This document shows positions 54,036 to 62,624 of a DNA stretch of 64,000 bases, piece after piece; the first letter of the stretch is position 1, and each line of letters begins with the position of its first letter. The position numbers and the translations under genes were made by a program. The DNA lies in assembly GCA_958296235.1 (NCBI GenBank), contig OY282457.1:1054501-1118500 (forward strand), in the 5' to 3' direction. The DNA comes from an uncultured Candidatus Binatia bacterium. Lineage in GTDB: Bacteria > Desulfobacterota > Binatia > Bin18. Under the pieces are notes generated by a model, which was given only the letters and a program-made list of their open reading frames with translations, had not been told where the DNA came from and ran no database searches.

Positions 54036-54632
54036 ATGAAAACCATTGGACTCACCGGCGGGATCGGCTCGGGCAAAAGTACGGTTTCCAATATCCTGGC
54101 CACGCTTGGCGCCTCTATTATTGACGCAGACCGAGTCGGACACGAAATCTATCTGCCCGGCAAGGCCGCCTGGAAACAGGTCACCGACACCTTCGGACGG
54201 AAAATCGTCGCGGCAGACCAAACCATAGATCGTAAAAAACTGGGGGCCATTGTCTTTGGTAGTCCAGACGCACTCGCCCGGCTCAATGCCATCGTCCACC
54301 CGATTATGTTCGAGGAAATCCGGCAGCGTATCCAGGCCAGGCGCGCCGAAGGATTTACCCTGCCCGTTGTCGTTGAGGCGGCTATCCTGATTGAAGCCAA
54401 CTGGCTGCCCCTGGCCGACACGGTCTGGGTGGTAGAGACCGACAAAGACGCAGCCATTCGTCGTGTGGCCGAGCAACGCGGCATGTCCGCCGCGGACGCG
54501 GAAGCCCGAATTGCGAACCAGCTTTCAAACGCAGAGCGCCGCAAACACGCCCAGGTAGTTATCCGCAATAACGGCTCACTCCAAGCCCTTGAGCAGCAAA
54601 TCCAACAGGCCTGGGATCAGCTCGGAGAATGA
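54036..54632 (+). CDS. coaE: dephospho-CoA kinase
   Basis: CoaE phosphorylates dephospho-CoA to CoA, the last step of synthesis. The 198-residue protein has the P-loop GGIGSGKST (residues 8-16), SIIDADRVGHEIY and VVEAAILIEANWLPLADTVWVVETD. The gene overlaps the HAD gene by 4 bases (ATGA). Confidence 0.95.
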   Translation: MKTIGLTGGIGSGKSTVSNILATLGASIIDADRVGHEIYLPGKAAWKQVTDTFGRKIVAADQTIDRKKLGAIVFGSPDALARLNAIVHPIMFEEIRQRIQARRAEGFTLPVVVEAAILIEANWLPLADTVWVVETDKDAAIRRVAEQRGMSAADAEARIANQLSNAERRKHAQVVIRNNGSLQALEQQIQQAWDQLGE

Positions 54633-55291
54633 GTCGTATACACGCGACGGGCCTTATCTTCGATGTTGATGGGACGCTCGCCCAGTCGGTCGAATTTTTC
54701 TATGAGATCGCCTTGGAAGTCCTGGCCCTCGCCGGTATTCCTCCAGCGCCACGCGACCGGGTGTATGAGTTGATGCGCCGCGGGGTGGAGAATCCGCTCG
54801 TCCAGCTTTTTCCTCCCGACTATCCCGATCCTGCGGACCGTCTCAAACGCATCACCGACAGTCGCATGGACGAATGGCTGCGGCGCTATCATGAAGAGAC
54901 GCAGGCCGTTCCAGGGAGTCTCGAACTCTTGCATCGCCTGCATCAACACGGCTTTCAACTCGGGATCGCCACCTCATCCGGCCGCGCCCTGCCCTTTCTT
55001 GATACCTGGGGCGTGCGCCACCTCTTTAGCGGCATTGTTGGCCGGGAAGACGTCACCCACCGGAAACCCCATCCGGAACCCGTTCTGAAGTGCCTGGCAC
55101 ATCTCCGGCTTGAACCACCCGACGCGGTGTATATTGGCGACTCGCCCATTGATATCCAGGCCGGCAAAGCCGCCGGGGTCGCCACCGTTGGAGTCCTCAC
55201 TGGGACCAGTACCGACGCGGTCATGCGGCAGGAGCAGGCGGATTATATCCTGCCGAGTATTGTCGAACTCCCCCGGCTGCTCGCGGTCTAG
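54629..55291 (+). CDS. HAD-superfamily hydrolase (phosphoglycolate phosphatase-like)
   Basis: The 220-residue protein is a HAD phosphatase with a small cap. The nucleophile Asp is in IFDVDGTLA (residues about 10-18), the second motif is GIATSSGRA, the Lys is in RKPHPEPVL, and the Mg-binding Asp pair is in YIGDSPIDIQAGKAAG. The cap sits between motifs I and II (residues about 20-85). Members are phosphoglycolate, beta-phosphoglucomutase or nucleotide phosphatases. Its start overlaps the coaE stop. Confidence 0.9.
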   Translation: MSRIHATGLIFDVDGTLAQSVEFFYEIALEVLALAGIPPAPRDRVYELMRRGVENPLVQLFPPDYPDPADRLKRITDSRMDEWLRRYHEETQAVPGSLELLHRLHQHGFQLGIATSSGRALPFLDTWGVRHLFSGIVGREDVTHRKPHPEPVLKCLAHLRLEPPDAVYIGDSPIDIQAGKAAGVATVGVLTGTSTDAVMRQEQADYILPSIVELPRLLAV

Positions 55292-55317
55292 GCGTGTGGT
55301 GCAACCTGCCACGCAAC

Positions 55318-55410
55318 GGGCAACCACAGGGGGTTGCCCCTACCCTTTTATTCCCTCTCCCCTGGAGGGAGAGGGTGGCCCTGAGCCTGTCGAAGGGCCG
55401 GGTGAGGGGG
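55318..55410. repeat. cluster of interspersed palindromic repeats
   Basis: Three inverted repeats stand in a row: GGGCAACC facing GGTTGCCC (55318-55340), CCCTCTCCC facing GGGAGAGGG (55353-55375), and a GGCCCTGAGCCTGTCGAAGGGCC-like palindrome (55377-55399). The last contains the CCTTCGACAGGCTCAGG motif that is widespread as an interspersed repeat in many uncultured bacteria. The gap 55292-55605 has no other gene-like feature. Confidence 0.7.
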
Positions 55411-55605
55411 CCAACGGACGCCTGGGAGGCCGGCGACACAATGTGCATCACACGTCTGGAGGGAGAGGTCTAGGGGAAGGATACCGAGCAGGATACGCGC
55501 TACCGGGAGCGTGCCACCCGCATATGGTGAGCGGGAAACTCCTCCGGCAAAGGCGCTCTGACCTCTTGTACAAATTCCTTTTTTATTGCTCCGTATTGGG
55601 AAAAA

Positions 55606-55857
55606 TTGGCTTTTGCCTCGTTCAGGCTCATCCCGTTTGCTCCGCCTTCATACGTGGGGAAGGGTGTCTTTGAGTATCGCCTGGACTATGGCCCTGGCTA
55701 TCGGCTCTATTTCGGCAAGGATGGAGACAGCCTTGTCATCCTGCTCGGCGGCGGGACCAAAAAGCGGCAGCGGCGGGATATCGAGGCTGCCCAGGAACTC
55801 TGGTGGGAGTACAAACAGTTCAGGAGAAAAGATAACGAGAGCTATTCCCTGACATAG
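55606..55857 (+). pseudogene. RelE/HigB-like toxin fragment
   Basis: The C-terminal half of the [43 protein letters not shown], matches the core of the RelE/ParE/HigB family of killer proteins. The family proteins begin about 35 residues earlier with a helical part that is missing; the upstream 26 residues do not resemble it. No antitoxin gene follows. It is most likely a truncated remnant inside a repeat-rich gap, but a frameshifted intact gene cannot be excluded without an alignment. Confidence 0.5.
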
Positions 55858-55920
55858 AACTTCAAGGTCAACAGACTGGAAAGAAAGGAGACGACACACC
55901 GCCTAGGTCGCCACCGCCCC

Positions 55921-56724
55921 TCAGGCATCCTCATACCGCGGCTCGCGTTTCTCCAGAAAAGCGGCAATCCCTTCGCGCACGTCATTGGTCCGCGTGGTCA
56001 GAATCTGATTCCGATCTTCCATCGCAATAGCCGCCTCCAGCGTTGGCGCGTCAACCGAATAGCGCAGGCATTCTTTCGTCAATCTTACCCCCAGGGGCGA
56101 GTTGCGCAGAATATGGCGGGCCATCGCTTCGGCGGCCTGATCCAACTCGGCGTCCGGCACCAGGCGAGAGGCCAGCCCTGTTGCCAGGGCGCGTTGCGCA
56201 TCAATGAAATCCCCGGTCAGCAAGAGCTCGGAAGCGACCGAAGACCCGACCAGCCGGGGCAGAAAATAACTCACACCCACATCACAGGCCGACAGCCCAA
56301 TGCGGATAAAAGCCGCGTTCATACGGGCGGATTCCCCCACAAGGCGGATATCACTCGCCAAAGCCAGGGCAAAACCGCCCCCGGCGGCCGGGCCGTGAAC
56401 AGCCGCAATAAACGGTTGTGGGGCGCGGTGAATTTTAATCGCCAGCTCGGCAATCCGGCGCTGGTCCCGCAGGCCCTGAGCCACAGAATAGGCGCCGGTG
56501 GCGGCGCTGGACTGTTTGAGGTCCAGCCCGGCACAAAAGCCACGGCCCGCGCCCCGCAGGATGACTACCCGGACGGCCTGCTCCTGGTGCAATTCGTCGA
56601 GCACGCTATGCAGCTCGTTGACCAATAGACTATTCATGGCGTTCAACGCCGCCGGACGGTTCAAGACGAGCCACAAGAGGTCTGTGTCCCGTCGCAGTTC
56701 CAGGGTTTCGTAGCGCTCATTCAT
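55921..56724 (-). CDS. enoyl-CoA hydratase/isomerase family protein
   Basis: The 267-residue protein has the crotonase fold. GRGFCAGLDLKQSS forms the first oxyanion hole, and HGPAAGGGFALALASDIRLVGESARMNAAFIRIGL the second. The usual catalytic Glu pair is not certain in this sequence; in the second motif the residue downstream of the oxyanion hole is not Glu. Crotonases hydrate enoyl-CoA, isomerise double bonds or hydrolyse. The ATG at 56724 has GGAGAGCAGC upstream. It shares the strand with the MazEF-like and SDR genes. Confidence 0.85.
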   Translation of the reverse strand: MNERYETLELRRDTDLLWLVLNRPAALNAMNSLLVNELHSVLDELHQEQAVRVVILRGAGRGFCAGLDLKQSSAATGAYSVAQGLRDQRRIAELAIKIHRAPQPFIAAVHGPAAGGGFALALASDIRLVGESARMNAAFIRIGLSACDVGVSYFLPRLVGSSVASELLLTGDFIDAQRALATGLASRLVPDAELDQAAEAMARHILRNSPLGVRLTKECLRYSVDAPTLEAAIAMEDRNQILTTRTNDVREGIAAFLEKREPRYEDA

Positions 56725-56764
56725 GCTGCTCTCCAAATTTCCTCTCCTAGCTCTCGGCAACCTG

Positions 56765-57109
56765 TTAGAGACTCAAAATAATACGCACCCGGCTTTCCAG
56801 TTCCCGCATGGCAACACTCGGCAACACCCCAATCTCTTGCCGAAAAGAGGCGTTGGCTACTGCAATCATTTGGCCCACAAGAAAATCGCTGTCCTGCTCA
56901 AGACCAGCTTGACCTTTCTCCAGATGCAGGCGGAGGATGCCGGGCTCCTCAACCAGACGGGTTGTTGTTGGAATGACGATGGTCGAAGGATAGCCGGCTT
57001 CGTTCATCAAGTCCGACTGCAAGACTACCGCAGGACGCAGCTTGCCCGGTTTGGTCCTGACCCGAGGATTAAAATCAACAATATACACATGCCCGCGTTT
57101 GATCTCCAT
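56765..57109 (-). CDS. mazF: MazF/PemK-family endoribonuclease toxin
   Basis: The 114-residue protein has the PemK/MazF fold: RGHVYIVDFNPRVRTKPGKLRPAVVLQSDLMNE, with Arg and the SH3-like strands, and TIVIPTTTRLVE followed by LVGQMIAVANASFRQEIG. MazF cleaves mRNA at short motifs. The start at 57109 follows the antitoxin gene by 7 bases. The coding frame upstream of 57109 is not part of the toxin. Confidence 0.9.
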   Translation of the reverse strand: MEIKRGHVYIVDFNPRVRTKPGKLRPAVVLQSDLMNEAGYPSTIVIPTTTRLVEEPGILRLHLEKGQAGLEQDSDFLVGQMIAVANASFRQEIGVLPSVAMRELESRVRIILSL

Positions 57110-57116
57110 CGGGCCT

Positions 57117-57359
57117 CTACTCCTCGGGGAGAGTGTGAGCAGTGCTCGCAGGAAATAAGGCGCGATTTTCTTCCTGGTCGGCGACCGCACACTGGCGGAC
57201 AGATTCCCGAATTTCCGCCCGGAGCCGCTCTTTTTCCGTTTTCTCCTCCAGGGTTTGCAGGGCCACCCGCAGAATCCCAGCCTTACTGGGAATCCCTAAG
57301 GCTTTTCGGAGTCGTTCAATCTGTTGTTCCGTCTCCTTTGATACGGCGATTGCTCCCAT
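57117..57359 (-). CDS. ribbon-helix-helix antitoxin (MazE partner)
   Basis: The 80-residue protein begins AIAVSKETEQQIERLRKALG, a ribbon-helix-helix-like DNA-binding start, and continues with a helical, Glu/Arg-rich region ending in PEE. It has no close similarity to the AbrB-type MazE, so it is a non-canonical partner. An AAGGA ribosome site precedes the ATG at 57359. The AT-rich stretch 57360-57420 is a likely promoter and operator region of the pair. Its place before the toxin gene fits an antitoxin. Confidence 0.75.
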   Translation of the reverse strand: MGAIAVSKETEQQIERLRKALGIPSKAGILRVALQTLEEKTEKERLRAEIRESVRQCAVADQEENRALFPASTAHTLPEE

Positions 57360-57434
57360 TATATTTTTCCTTATAAATTTTATAACTGAAGGAATAATAT
57401 AATATACAAGGATAAGCAAGGCTCTCTTGTCAGA

Positions 57435-58205
57435 TCAAATCAACGAGCGTGACTGACAGCCGTCAACAGTGATACACGCCCCGGAGACCCACTGGGCGCG
57501 CTCCGAAGCCAGAAAAACGACTACATCCGCTACTTCTTCCGGCTTTCCGAAACGACCGGCCGGCAGCTCGGCTTTGACAAAAGCGGCAATGCCGGCGGGG
57601 TTTTCTTTTTGGCGCTGCTCCCACGCTCCTCCAGGGAAGAGAATCGACCCCGGCGCAACGCTGTTGACCCGAATCCCCTTGGGCGCAAGCGCGCGGGCCA
57701 TTTCTTTGGATAAGCTAATCATGGCTGCCTTTGCGGCGTTATAGGTCATCGGTCCGCCCCACTCGCGGCCGTAAATCGAAGCAATGTTAATCACACAACC
57801 CGCTTTGCGTTCTTCCATGACCGGGACGACCAGCTGGCACAGGTCCAGCGCGGAAAAGAAATTGAGCGCAAAGCCGGCCTGCCAGTCCTGCCGGGAGGCG
57901 TTGAGATTGCCGCCCGGACGCGACCCACCGACATTGTTGACGAGAATATCGATCCCGCCAAAACGTTGCTGCGTGGCTTCGACCCAGCGTCGGGCCTCGG
58001 CTTCCTGGCTCACATCCAGGGCCGTGGCCAGCACCTCAACGCCGGCTCCCCGGGATTCTTGCGCAGTGGCCTCAAGCCGCTCCCGACCCCGCGCGCACAG
58101 GCTCAAGCGACACCCTTCCGCGGCCAGTCCCAGGGCAATGGCGCGTCCAATGCCGCGACTCGCTCCGCTAATCATGGCGACGTTGTTTGAGAGTCCAAGG
58201 TCCAT
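57435..58205 (-). CDS. SDR-family oxidoreductase
   Basis: The 256-residue protein is a classical SDR: AMISGASRGIGRAIALG holds the GxxxGxG cofactor loop, ILVNNVGGS is the central NNxG region, and the catalytic residues are Ser in INIASIYG, Tyr in TYNAAKAAM (YxxxK) and Asn. The C-terminus ends VSGACITVDGCQSRSLI. The substrate is unknown; the neighbouring acyl-CoA genes make a 3-hydroxyacyl substrate possible. Confidence 0.9.
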   Translation of the reverse strand: MDLGLSNNVAMISGASRGIGRAIALGLAAEGCRLSLCARGRERLEATAQESRGAGVEVLATALDVSQEAEARRWVEATQQRFGGIDILVNNVGGSRPGGNLNASRQDWQAGFALNFFSALDLCQLVVPVMEERKAGCVINIASIYGREWGGPMTYNAAKAAMISLSKEMARALAPKGIRVNSVAPGSILFPGGAWEQRQKENPAGIAAFVKAELPAGRFGKPEEVADVVVFLASERAQWVSGACITVDGCQSRSLI

Positions 58206-58332
58206 ACCGTCCTCCTTTATCTGCTCGACTCGGACTAAGCATAGCCCATTTCCAGGAAAAAGGCCGCGCCGGCCTCTCTTGCCAGACGGCAGGGCGTCCG
58301 CTTAGATGAGGCCGCAGCCAAGGGGGTCTATC

Positions 58333-59055
58333 GTGCCAGAGCATTTTCTTTTGGAAAAAGACGGGAGCATTGCCACGCTCACGTTTAACCGGCCAGAGAA
58401 ACGCAATCCACTCAATGAAGACATTGCCCTGGAACTGGAGCGCCTGCAATACCAGATACGCGACGATGCTGACATTCGCGTGGTTGTTTTTACCGGCACG
58501 GGCAATACGTTTTCCGCCGGCGCCGACCTCTCGCCCATCAGAGGCATCAGCGACCGTCAGGAGCGGCGTAGAATTTTCGCTCCGCTCGGCAAGCGGTGGA
58601 CGCGCGCTATTGCCCGCACGCTCGAGCTGTTTGCCAGCATGGAGCCGGTCGTGATTGCCGCCATCAACGGCTATGCGATTGGCGGCGGCTGGTCGCTGGC
58701 CCTGGCGTGTGATTTTCGGATAGCGGTTGAGGAGGCGGAGTTCTGGTTTCCCGAAGTAGACCTCGGCGTGCCGCTGAGCCCACCCTCAACCGCCCTGCTG
58801 GTCGCCAATGTGGGGCCGAATCGAGCCAAGGACATCATTCTCAACTGTCGGCGCCTGAAAGCGGATGAAGCGCTCCAGCTTGGTTTGGTTAATCGGGTAG
58901 TCACCCAGGCGGAACTGCTGCCGACCGCCTACGCCCTGGCCCGTAGCCTGGCCGATAAAAACCCGACCGCGGTCATGGTCTCCAAGGCGACTGTGAACAG
59001 CCTGGCCCGCGGCGCCCCCGTCCTGCGTCCCGACCTGATGTTTACGCGAGAGTAA
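58333..59055 (+). CDS. enoyl-CoA hydratase/isomerase family protein
   Basis: The protein of about 241 residues has a crotonase fold. The oxyanion loops are GNTFSAGADLSPIRG and INGYAIGGGWSLALACDFRIAVEEAEFWFPEVDLGV; the Glu in PEVDLGV is in the position of the catalytic Glu of many hydratases. A GTG at 58333 with AGGGGG upstream is a better start than the ATG at 58306. It is divergent from the SDR gene and the first gene of the acyl-CoA catabolic row that continues to 63095. Confidence 0.85.
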   Translation: MPEHFLLEKDGSIATLTFNRPEKRNPLNEDIALELERLQYQIRDDADIRVVVFTGTGNTFSAGADLSPIRGISDRQERRRIFAPLGKRWTRAIARTLELFASMEPVVIAAINGYAIGGGWSLALACDFRIAVEEAEFWFPEVDLGVPLSPPSTALLVANVGPNRAKDIILNCRRLKADEALQLGLVNRVVTQAELLPTAYALARSLADKNPTAVMVSKATVNSLARGAPVLRPDLMFTRE

Positions 59056-59113
59056 AACCGGGACGCGAGCAATAATGCAGCAGCCAGTCTTGTATTGAGA
59101 GGGAGGAAACCCA

Positions 59114-60268
59114 ATGTCAGAACAAGAACGCTGTCCGGAAATTCGGAATGAGATTCGCAAATTCTGTAGCCAGTATGGCGATGAATACTGGCGCAAGCTC
59201 GACAAGGAAAATCGCTATCCTGAGCAATTTGTTGAGGAACTGACGCACGCCGGCTGGTTGGCGGCCTTAATCCCCGAACAATACGGTGGCTCAGGACTGA
59301 CGGTGACTGAAGCCAGCGTGATTTTAGAAGAGATCAACCGCTCGGGCGGCAATGCTGCCGCCTGTCATGCCCAGATGTACATCATGGGCGCTCTGCTCCG
59401 GCACGGCAGCGCTGAACAGAAACAGCGCTACTTGCCCCGGATTGCGAGCGGGGAGATTCGACTCCAGGCCTTTGGTGTCACCGAGCCGGACGCCGGCTCT
59501 GATACGACGCATATTCGCACCACGGCCAAAAGAGACGGCGATTACTATATCGTGAACGGCGGTAAAATTTTTACCTCCCGGGTGCAGCACTCCGATATGC
59601 TCCTCCTCTTGGCCCGGACCACTCCGTACGACCAGAGCCCCAAAAGAACGCTGGGCATGAGTATCTTTCTTGTGGATTTGCGTGAGGCCGGAGACGCCGT
59701 TGAGGTGCGCCCGATTGACGCGATGATTAACCATGAAACCAACCAGCTCTTTTTCCACGAGCTCAAAGTCCCGGTCGAAAACCTGATTGGCGAAGAGGGC
59801 TCCGGCTTCTACTATATTCTCGACGGGATGAATGCCGAGCGTATCCTGGTTGCCTCCGAGGCCATTGGTGACGCCCGCTGGTTTATCAAGCGCGCCGTCC
59901 AGTACGGCAATGAACGCGAGATTTTTGGGCGGCCCATCACCAAGAATCAGGGCATCCAGTTTCCACTCGCCCAGGCCTATGCCCAGACTGAGGCCGCGGA
60001 CCTCATGCGCTTCCGCGCCGCGGACTTGTTTGACGCGGGCGCCGCCTGTGGCGCGGAGGCCAATATGGCAAAGCTCTTGTGCTCGCAGGCCTCCTGGGCC
60101 GCGGCCAATGCGGCCATCGATACCCACGGCGGGTATGGTTTTGCCGCAGAGTACGATGTGGAGCGCAAGTTCCGTGAGAGTCGCTTATTCTCAATCGCGC
60201 CGATCTCCAACAATATGGTGCTCAATTTTATTGCCGAGCATGTGTTGGGCATGCCGAGATCGTATTAG
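59114..60268 (+). CDS. acyl-CoA dehydrogenase
   Basis: The 384-residue flavoprotein has the three-domain ACAD layout. LQAFGVTEPDAGSDTTHIRTTA is the N-terminal FAD/substrate region, DGDYYIVNGGKIFTSR the middle barrel, and QASWAAANAAIDTHGGYGFAAEYDVERKFRESRLFSIAP the C-terminal domain. At the position of the usual catalytic Glu, the YDVERKFRESRL segment is seen, which should be tested by alignment. ACADs introduce an alpha,beta double bond in acyl-CoA. It follows the hydratase by 58 bases with GGAGG upstream. Confidence 0.92.
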   Translation: MSEQERCPEIRNEIRKFCSQYGDEYWRKLDKENRYPEQFVEELTHAGWLAALIPEQYGGSGLTVTEASVILEEINRSGGNAAACHAQMYIMGALLRHGSAEQKQRYLPRIASGEIRLQAFGVTEPDAGSDTTHIRTTAKRDGDYYIVNGGKIFTSRVQHSDMLLLLARTTPYDQSPKRTLGMSIFLVDLREAGDAVEVRPIDAMINHETNQLFFHELKVPVENLIGEEGSGFYYILDGMNAERILVASEAIGDARWFIKRAVQYGNEREIFGRPITKNQGIQFPLAQAYAQTEAADLMRFRAADLFDAGAACGAEANMAKLLCSQASWAAANAAIDTHGGYGFAAEYDVERKFRESRLFSIAPISNNMVLNFIAEHVLGMPRSY

Positions 60269-60277
60269 GAGCCGATA

Positions 60278-61306
60278 ATGAAAATCGATACCGCCCTGAT
60301 GCCCTCGACCTTTGAGGCCGCGGCCACGGCTGCTCGCCAGGCTGAAGAGCTGGGTCTGGATGGGTTATGGACTGCGGAGACCAGCCACGATCCGTTTTTT
60401 CCACTCGTGGTCGCCGCCAGGGAAACGGAGCGTATCCAGCTTGGCACTGGTGTCGCCATTGTCTTTCCGCGCAGTCCCATGGTGCTGGCGAATATCTGCT
60501 GGGATTTGCAGGCCAACTCCGGCGGGCGCTTCATGCTCGGGCTGGGTACCCAGGTCAAGGGCCACAACCAGCGGCGCTTTAGCGTCAAATGGGAAGCTCC
60601 GGTGAAACGCTTGCGCGAAGTCGTCCTGTCGCTCCGGTCCATTTGGGACTGCTGGCAGAATGGCAGCGCGCTCAATTTTGAGGGTGAGTTTTATCAATTC
60701 TCGCTGATGACGCCTTTCTTTAATCCCGGCCCGATCGAGCAGCCCCATATTCCCATTATACTCTCCGGCCTGAATCCCCTGATCAGCCAGCTTGCCGGCG
60801 AGGTCGGCGACGGATTCTTTGTCCATAATTTTCACACCCCGACCTATCTCAAGGAAACGGTGCTGCCCAATATTGAAAAGGGCCTCGCCAAAGCCGGCCG
60901 GCGGCGCGAGGACTTCACGCTCCAAACCGGGACATTCATTGCCAGCGGAGCGACGCCGGACGAAGTCCGGCAAGCCGTCGACGCGGTGCGGCAACAGGTC
61001 GCTTTTTATGCGTCAACGCGGACCTATAAAGGCGTCCTCGACGCGCATGGCTGGGGAGAGACCTGCTTTCGGCTGAACGAAAAGGCCGCCAAGGGCGACT
61101 GGGACGGCATGGCCGCGGAAATTACCGACGAGATGTTGGATGAAATTGCCGTCATCGGCACCTATGACACCATCGCCACAAAACTGGCCACTCGGTATAG
61201 CCGGCTCCTGGACCGCCTCATCGTTGGCTTTGGCGCCTCAGAGCGTCAGGACCCAGGGCGCACCCGCGAATTCGTTCAGGAAGTCCGGCGACAGATGCAG
61301 ACGTAA
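60278..61306 (+). CDS. LLM-class flavin/F420-dependent oxidoreductase
   Basis: The 342-residue protein belongs to the luciferase-like monooxygenase family. It starts IDTALMPSTFEAAATAARQAEELGLDGLWTAETSHDP and contains LQANSGGRFMLGLGTQVKGHN and PIILSGLNPLISQLAGEVGDG. The overall pattern resembles the mycobacterial F420-dependent group known as MSMEG_2256 (TIGR03617). F420 use implies synthesis elsewhere in the genome. It follows the acyl-CoA dehydrogenase gene by 9 bases and probably acts on a similar CoA ester or its product. Confidence 0.85.
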   Translation: MKIDTALMPSTFEAAATAARQAEELGLDGLWTAETSHDPFFPLVVAARETERIQLGTGVAIVFPRSPMVLANICWDLQANSGGRFMLGLGTQVKGHNQRRFSVKWEAPVKRLREVVLSLRSIWDCWQNGSALNFEGEFYQFSLMTPFFNPGPIEQPHIPIILSGLNPLISQLAGEVGDGFFVHNFHTPTYLKETVLPNIEKGLAKAGRRREDFTLQTGTFIASGATPDEVRQAVDAVRQQVAFYASTRTYKGVLDAHGWGETCFRLNEKAAKGDWDGMAAEITDEMLDEIAVIGTYDTIATKLATRYSRLLDRLIVGFGASERQDPGRTREFVQEVRRQMQT

Positions 61307-61381
61307 CCGAGAAAGACTGGCACACGTCAAGCCTTCAGGACTGACGTGTCGTTTGACGCGCAGAATAAAAAGGAGGGAAGT

Positions 61382-62611
61382 ATGGGGGCACTGACTGACA
61401 AATACTGCATTGTCGGCGTGGGAGAGACGCCGCATATGCGTCCATCCAATCGCACGACCTTGTCCATGGCGTGTGAGGCGGTCAAAAAGGCAATGGCCGA
61501 TGCTGGCCTGGAGCCGCGCGATATTGACGGCATGACCAGCTATCAGGCCGGGGACTCAACGACCTCAAATCATATCGCCACGTCGCTCGGTATGCGACTC
61601 AACTATTCGGTGGATATTCTCGGCGGAGGGTCAAGTACCGAAGCCCTGATTGGCAACACGATTGGTCTGCTGGAAGCTGGCTATTGCAAAACCATGCTGA
61701 TCTTCCGGTCCATGAACGGTCGCTCCGGGCGACGCATGGGCGGGCAAGCGCCGAGCGGTCCGGTGCCACCAACCCGGGCGGCTGAGGATAATCAGTTCAT
61801 GATGCCCTGGGGCTGGACCTCGCCGGCCCAACGCTTCGGCATGTCTGCCATGCGCTATTTACGCGACACCGGCACGACGACCAGGTCGCTGGCTGAAATT
61901 GCGGTGGCCCATCGCTATCACGCCAGCCTGAACCCCAAGGCGGTCATGCGCCACCCCATCACGATTGAAGATCACCAGAATTCACGCTGGGTGGTCAAAC
62001 CATTGCGCCTGCTCGACTGCTGCCTCGAAACCGATGTCTCGGCCTGTCTCATTGTCACTTCCCGTGAACGCGCCTATGACCTGCGTCAGCCGCCAGTCTT
62101 CATTATGGGCGGGACGGGGCGGACCATGGCCCCCAACGCGGCCTGGAACTATTCACGCCCGGAGATTCACTACGTCGCCGGAAATTACGGTCGTAAGCGT
62201 TTATTCGGCATGGCCGGAATCAGTCAAAAAGATGTCAACCTGATCTCGTGCTACGACGCGTTCACCTTTACCACCCTCATCCAGCTTGAAGCCTACGGTT
62301 TCTGCGGCAAAGGCGAGGCGGGTGAGTTTGTGAAAGGCGGCCGTTTGCAGATAGACCACGAACTGCCGTCCAACCTCTCCGGGGGGCATCTGTCCGAAGG
62401 CTATACTCACGGGGTGAGCATGGTGATTGAGAACGTGCGCCAACTCCGCCACCGCGCTGATGACGCCTGTCCGGGCTGGGCGGAGGGGAAACACAGCTAC
62501 GACCGTCAGGCCGGCTGTCGTCAGGTGAAAGATGCGCGTATTGCGGCCTGTCTCGGTTGGGGAACGGAAACCATGTCGAGTTCCGCCATTCTGCGCGGGA
62601 TTGCGGCCTAA
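61382..62611 (+). CDS. SCP2/thiolase-like protein without the usual nucleophile
   Basis: The 409-residue protein has the thiolase fold of the SCP2 type. GGGSSTEALIGNTIGLLEAGYCKTMLI is where thiolases have the nucleophilic Cys (C-x-S-G); here there is no Cys in the motif. The C-terminal half holds NLISCYDAFTFTTLIQLEAYGFCGKGEAGEFV and NLSGGHLSEGYTHGVSM, characteristic of the lipid-transfer-protein-type thiolases. Such proteins paired with DUF35 can act as retro-aldolases in steroid side-chain degradation (Ltp2-like). AAGGAGGGA lies before the ATG at 61382. It is followed after 13 bases by a DUF35 protein. Confidence 0.85.
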   Translation: MGALTDKYCIVGVGETPHMRPSNRTTLSMACEAVKKAMADAGLEPRDIDGMTSYQAGDSTTSNHIATSLGMRLNYSVDILGGGSSTEALIGNTIGLLEAGYCKTMLIFRSMNGRSGRRMGGQAPSGPVPPTRAAEDNQFMMPWGWTSPAQRFGMSAMRYLRDTGTTTRSLAEIAVAHRYHASLNPKAVMRHPITIEDHQNSRWVVKPLRLLDCCLETDVSACLIVTSRERAYDLRQPPVFIMGGTGRTMAPNAAWNYSRPEIHYVAGNYGRKRLFGMAGISQKDVNLISCYDAFTFTTLIQLEAYGFCGKGEAGEFVKGGRLQIDHELPSNLSGGHLSEGYTHGVSMVIENVRQLRHRADDACPGWAEGKHSYDRQAGCRQVKDARIAACLGWGTETMSSSAILRGIAA

Positions 62612-62624
62612 AGGAGCGGTGACT

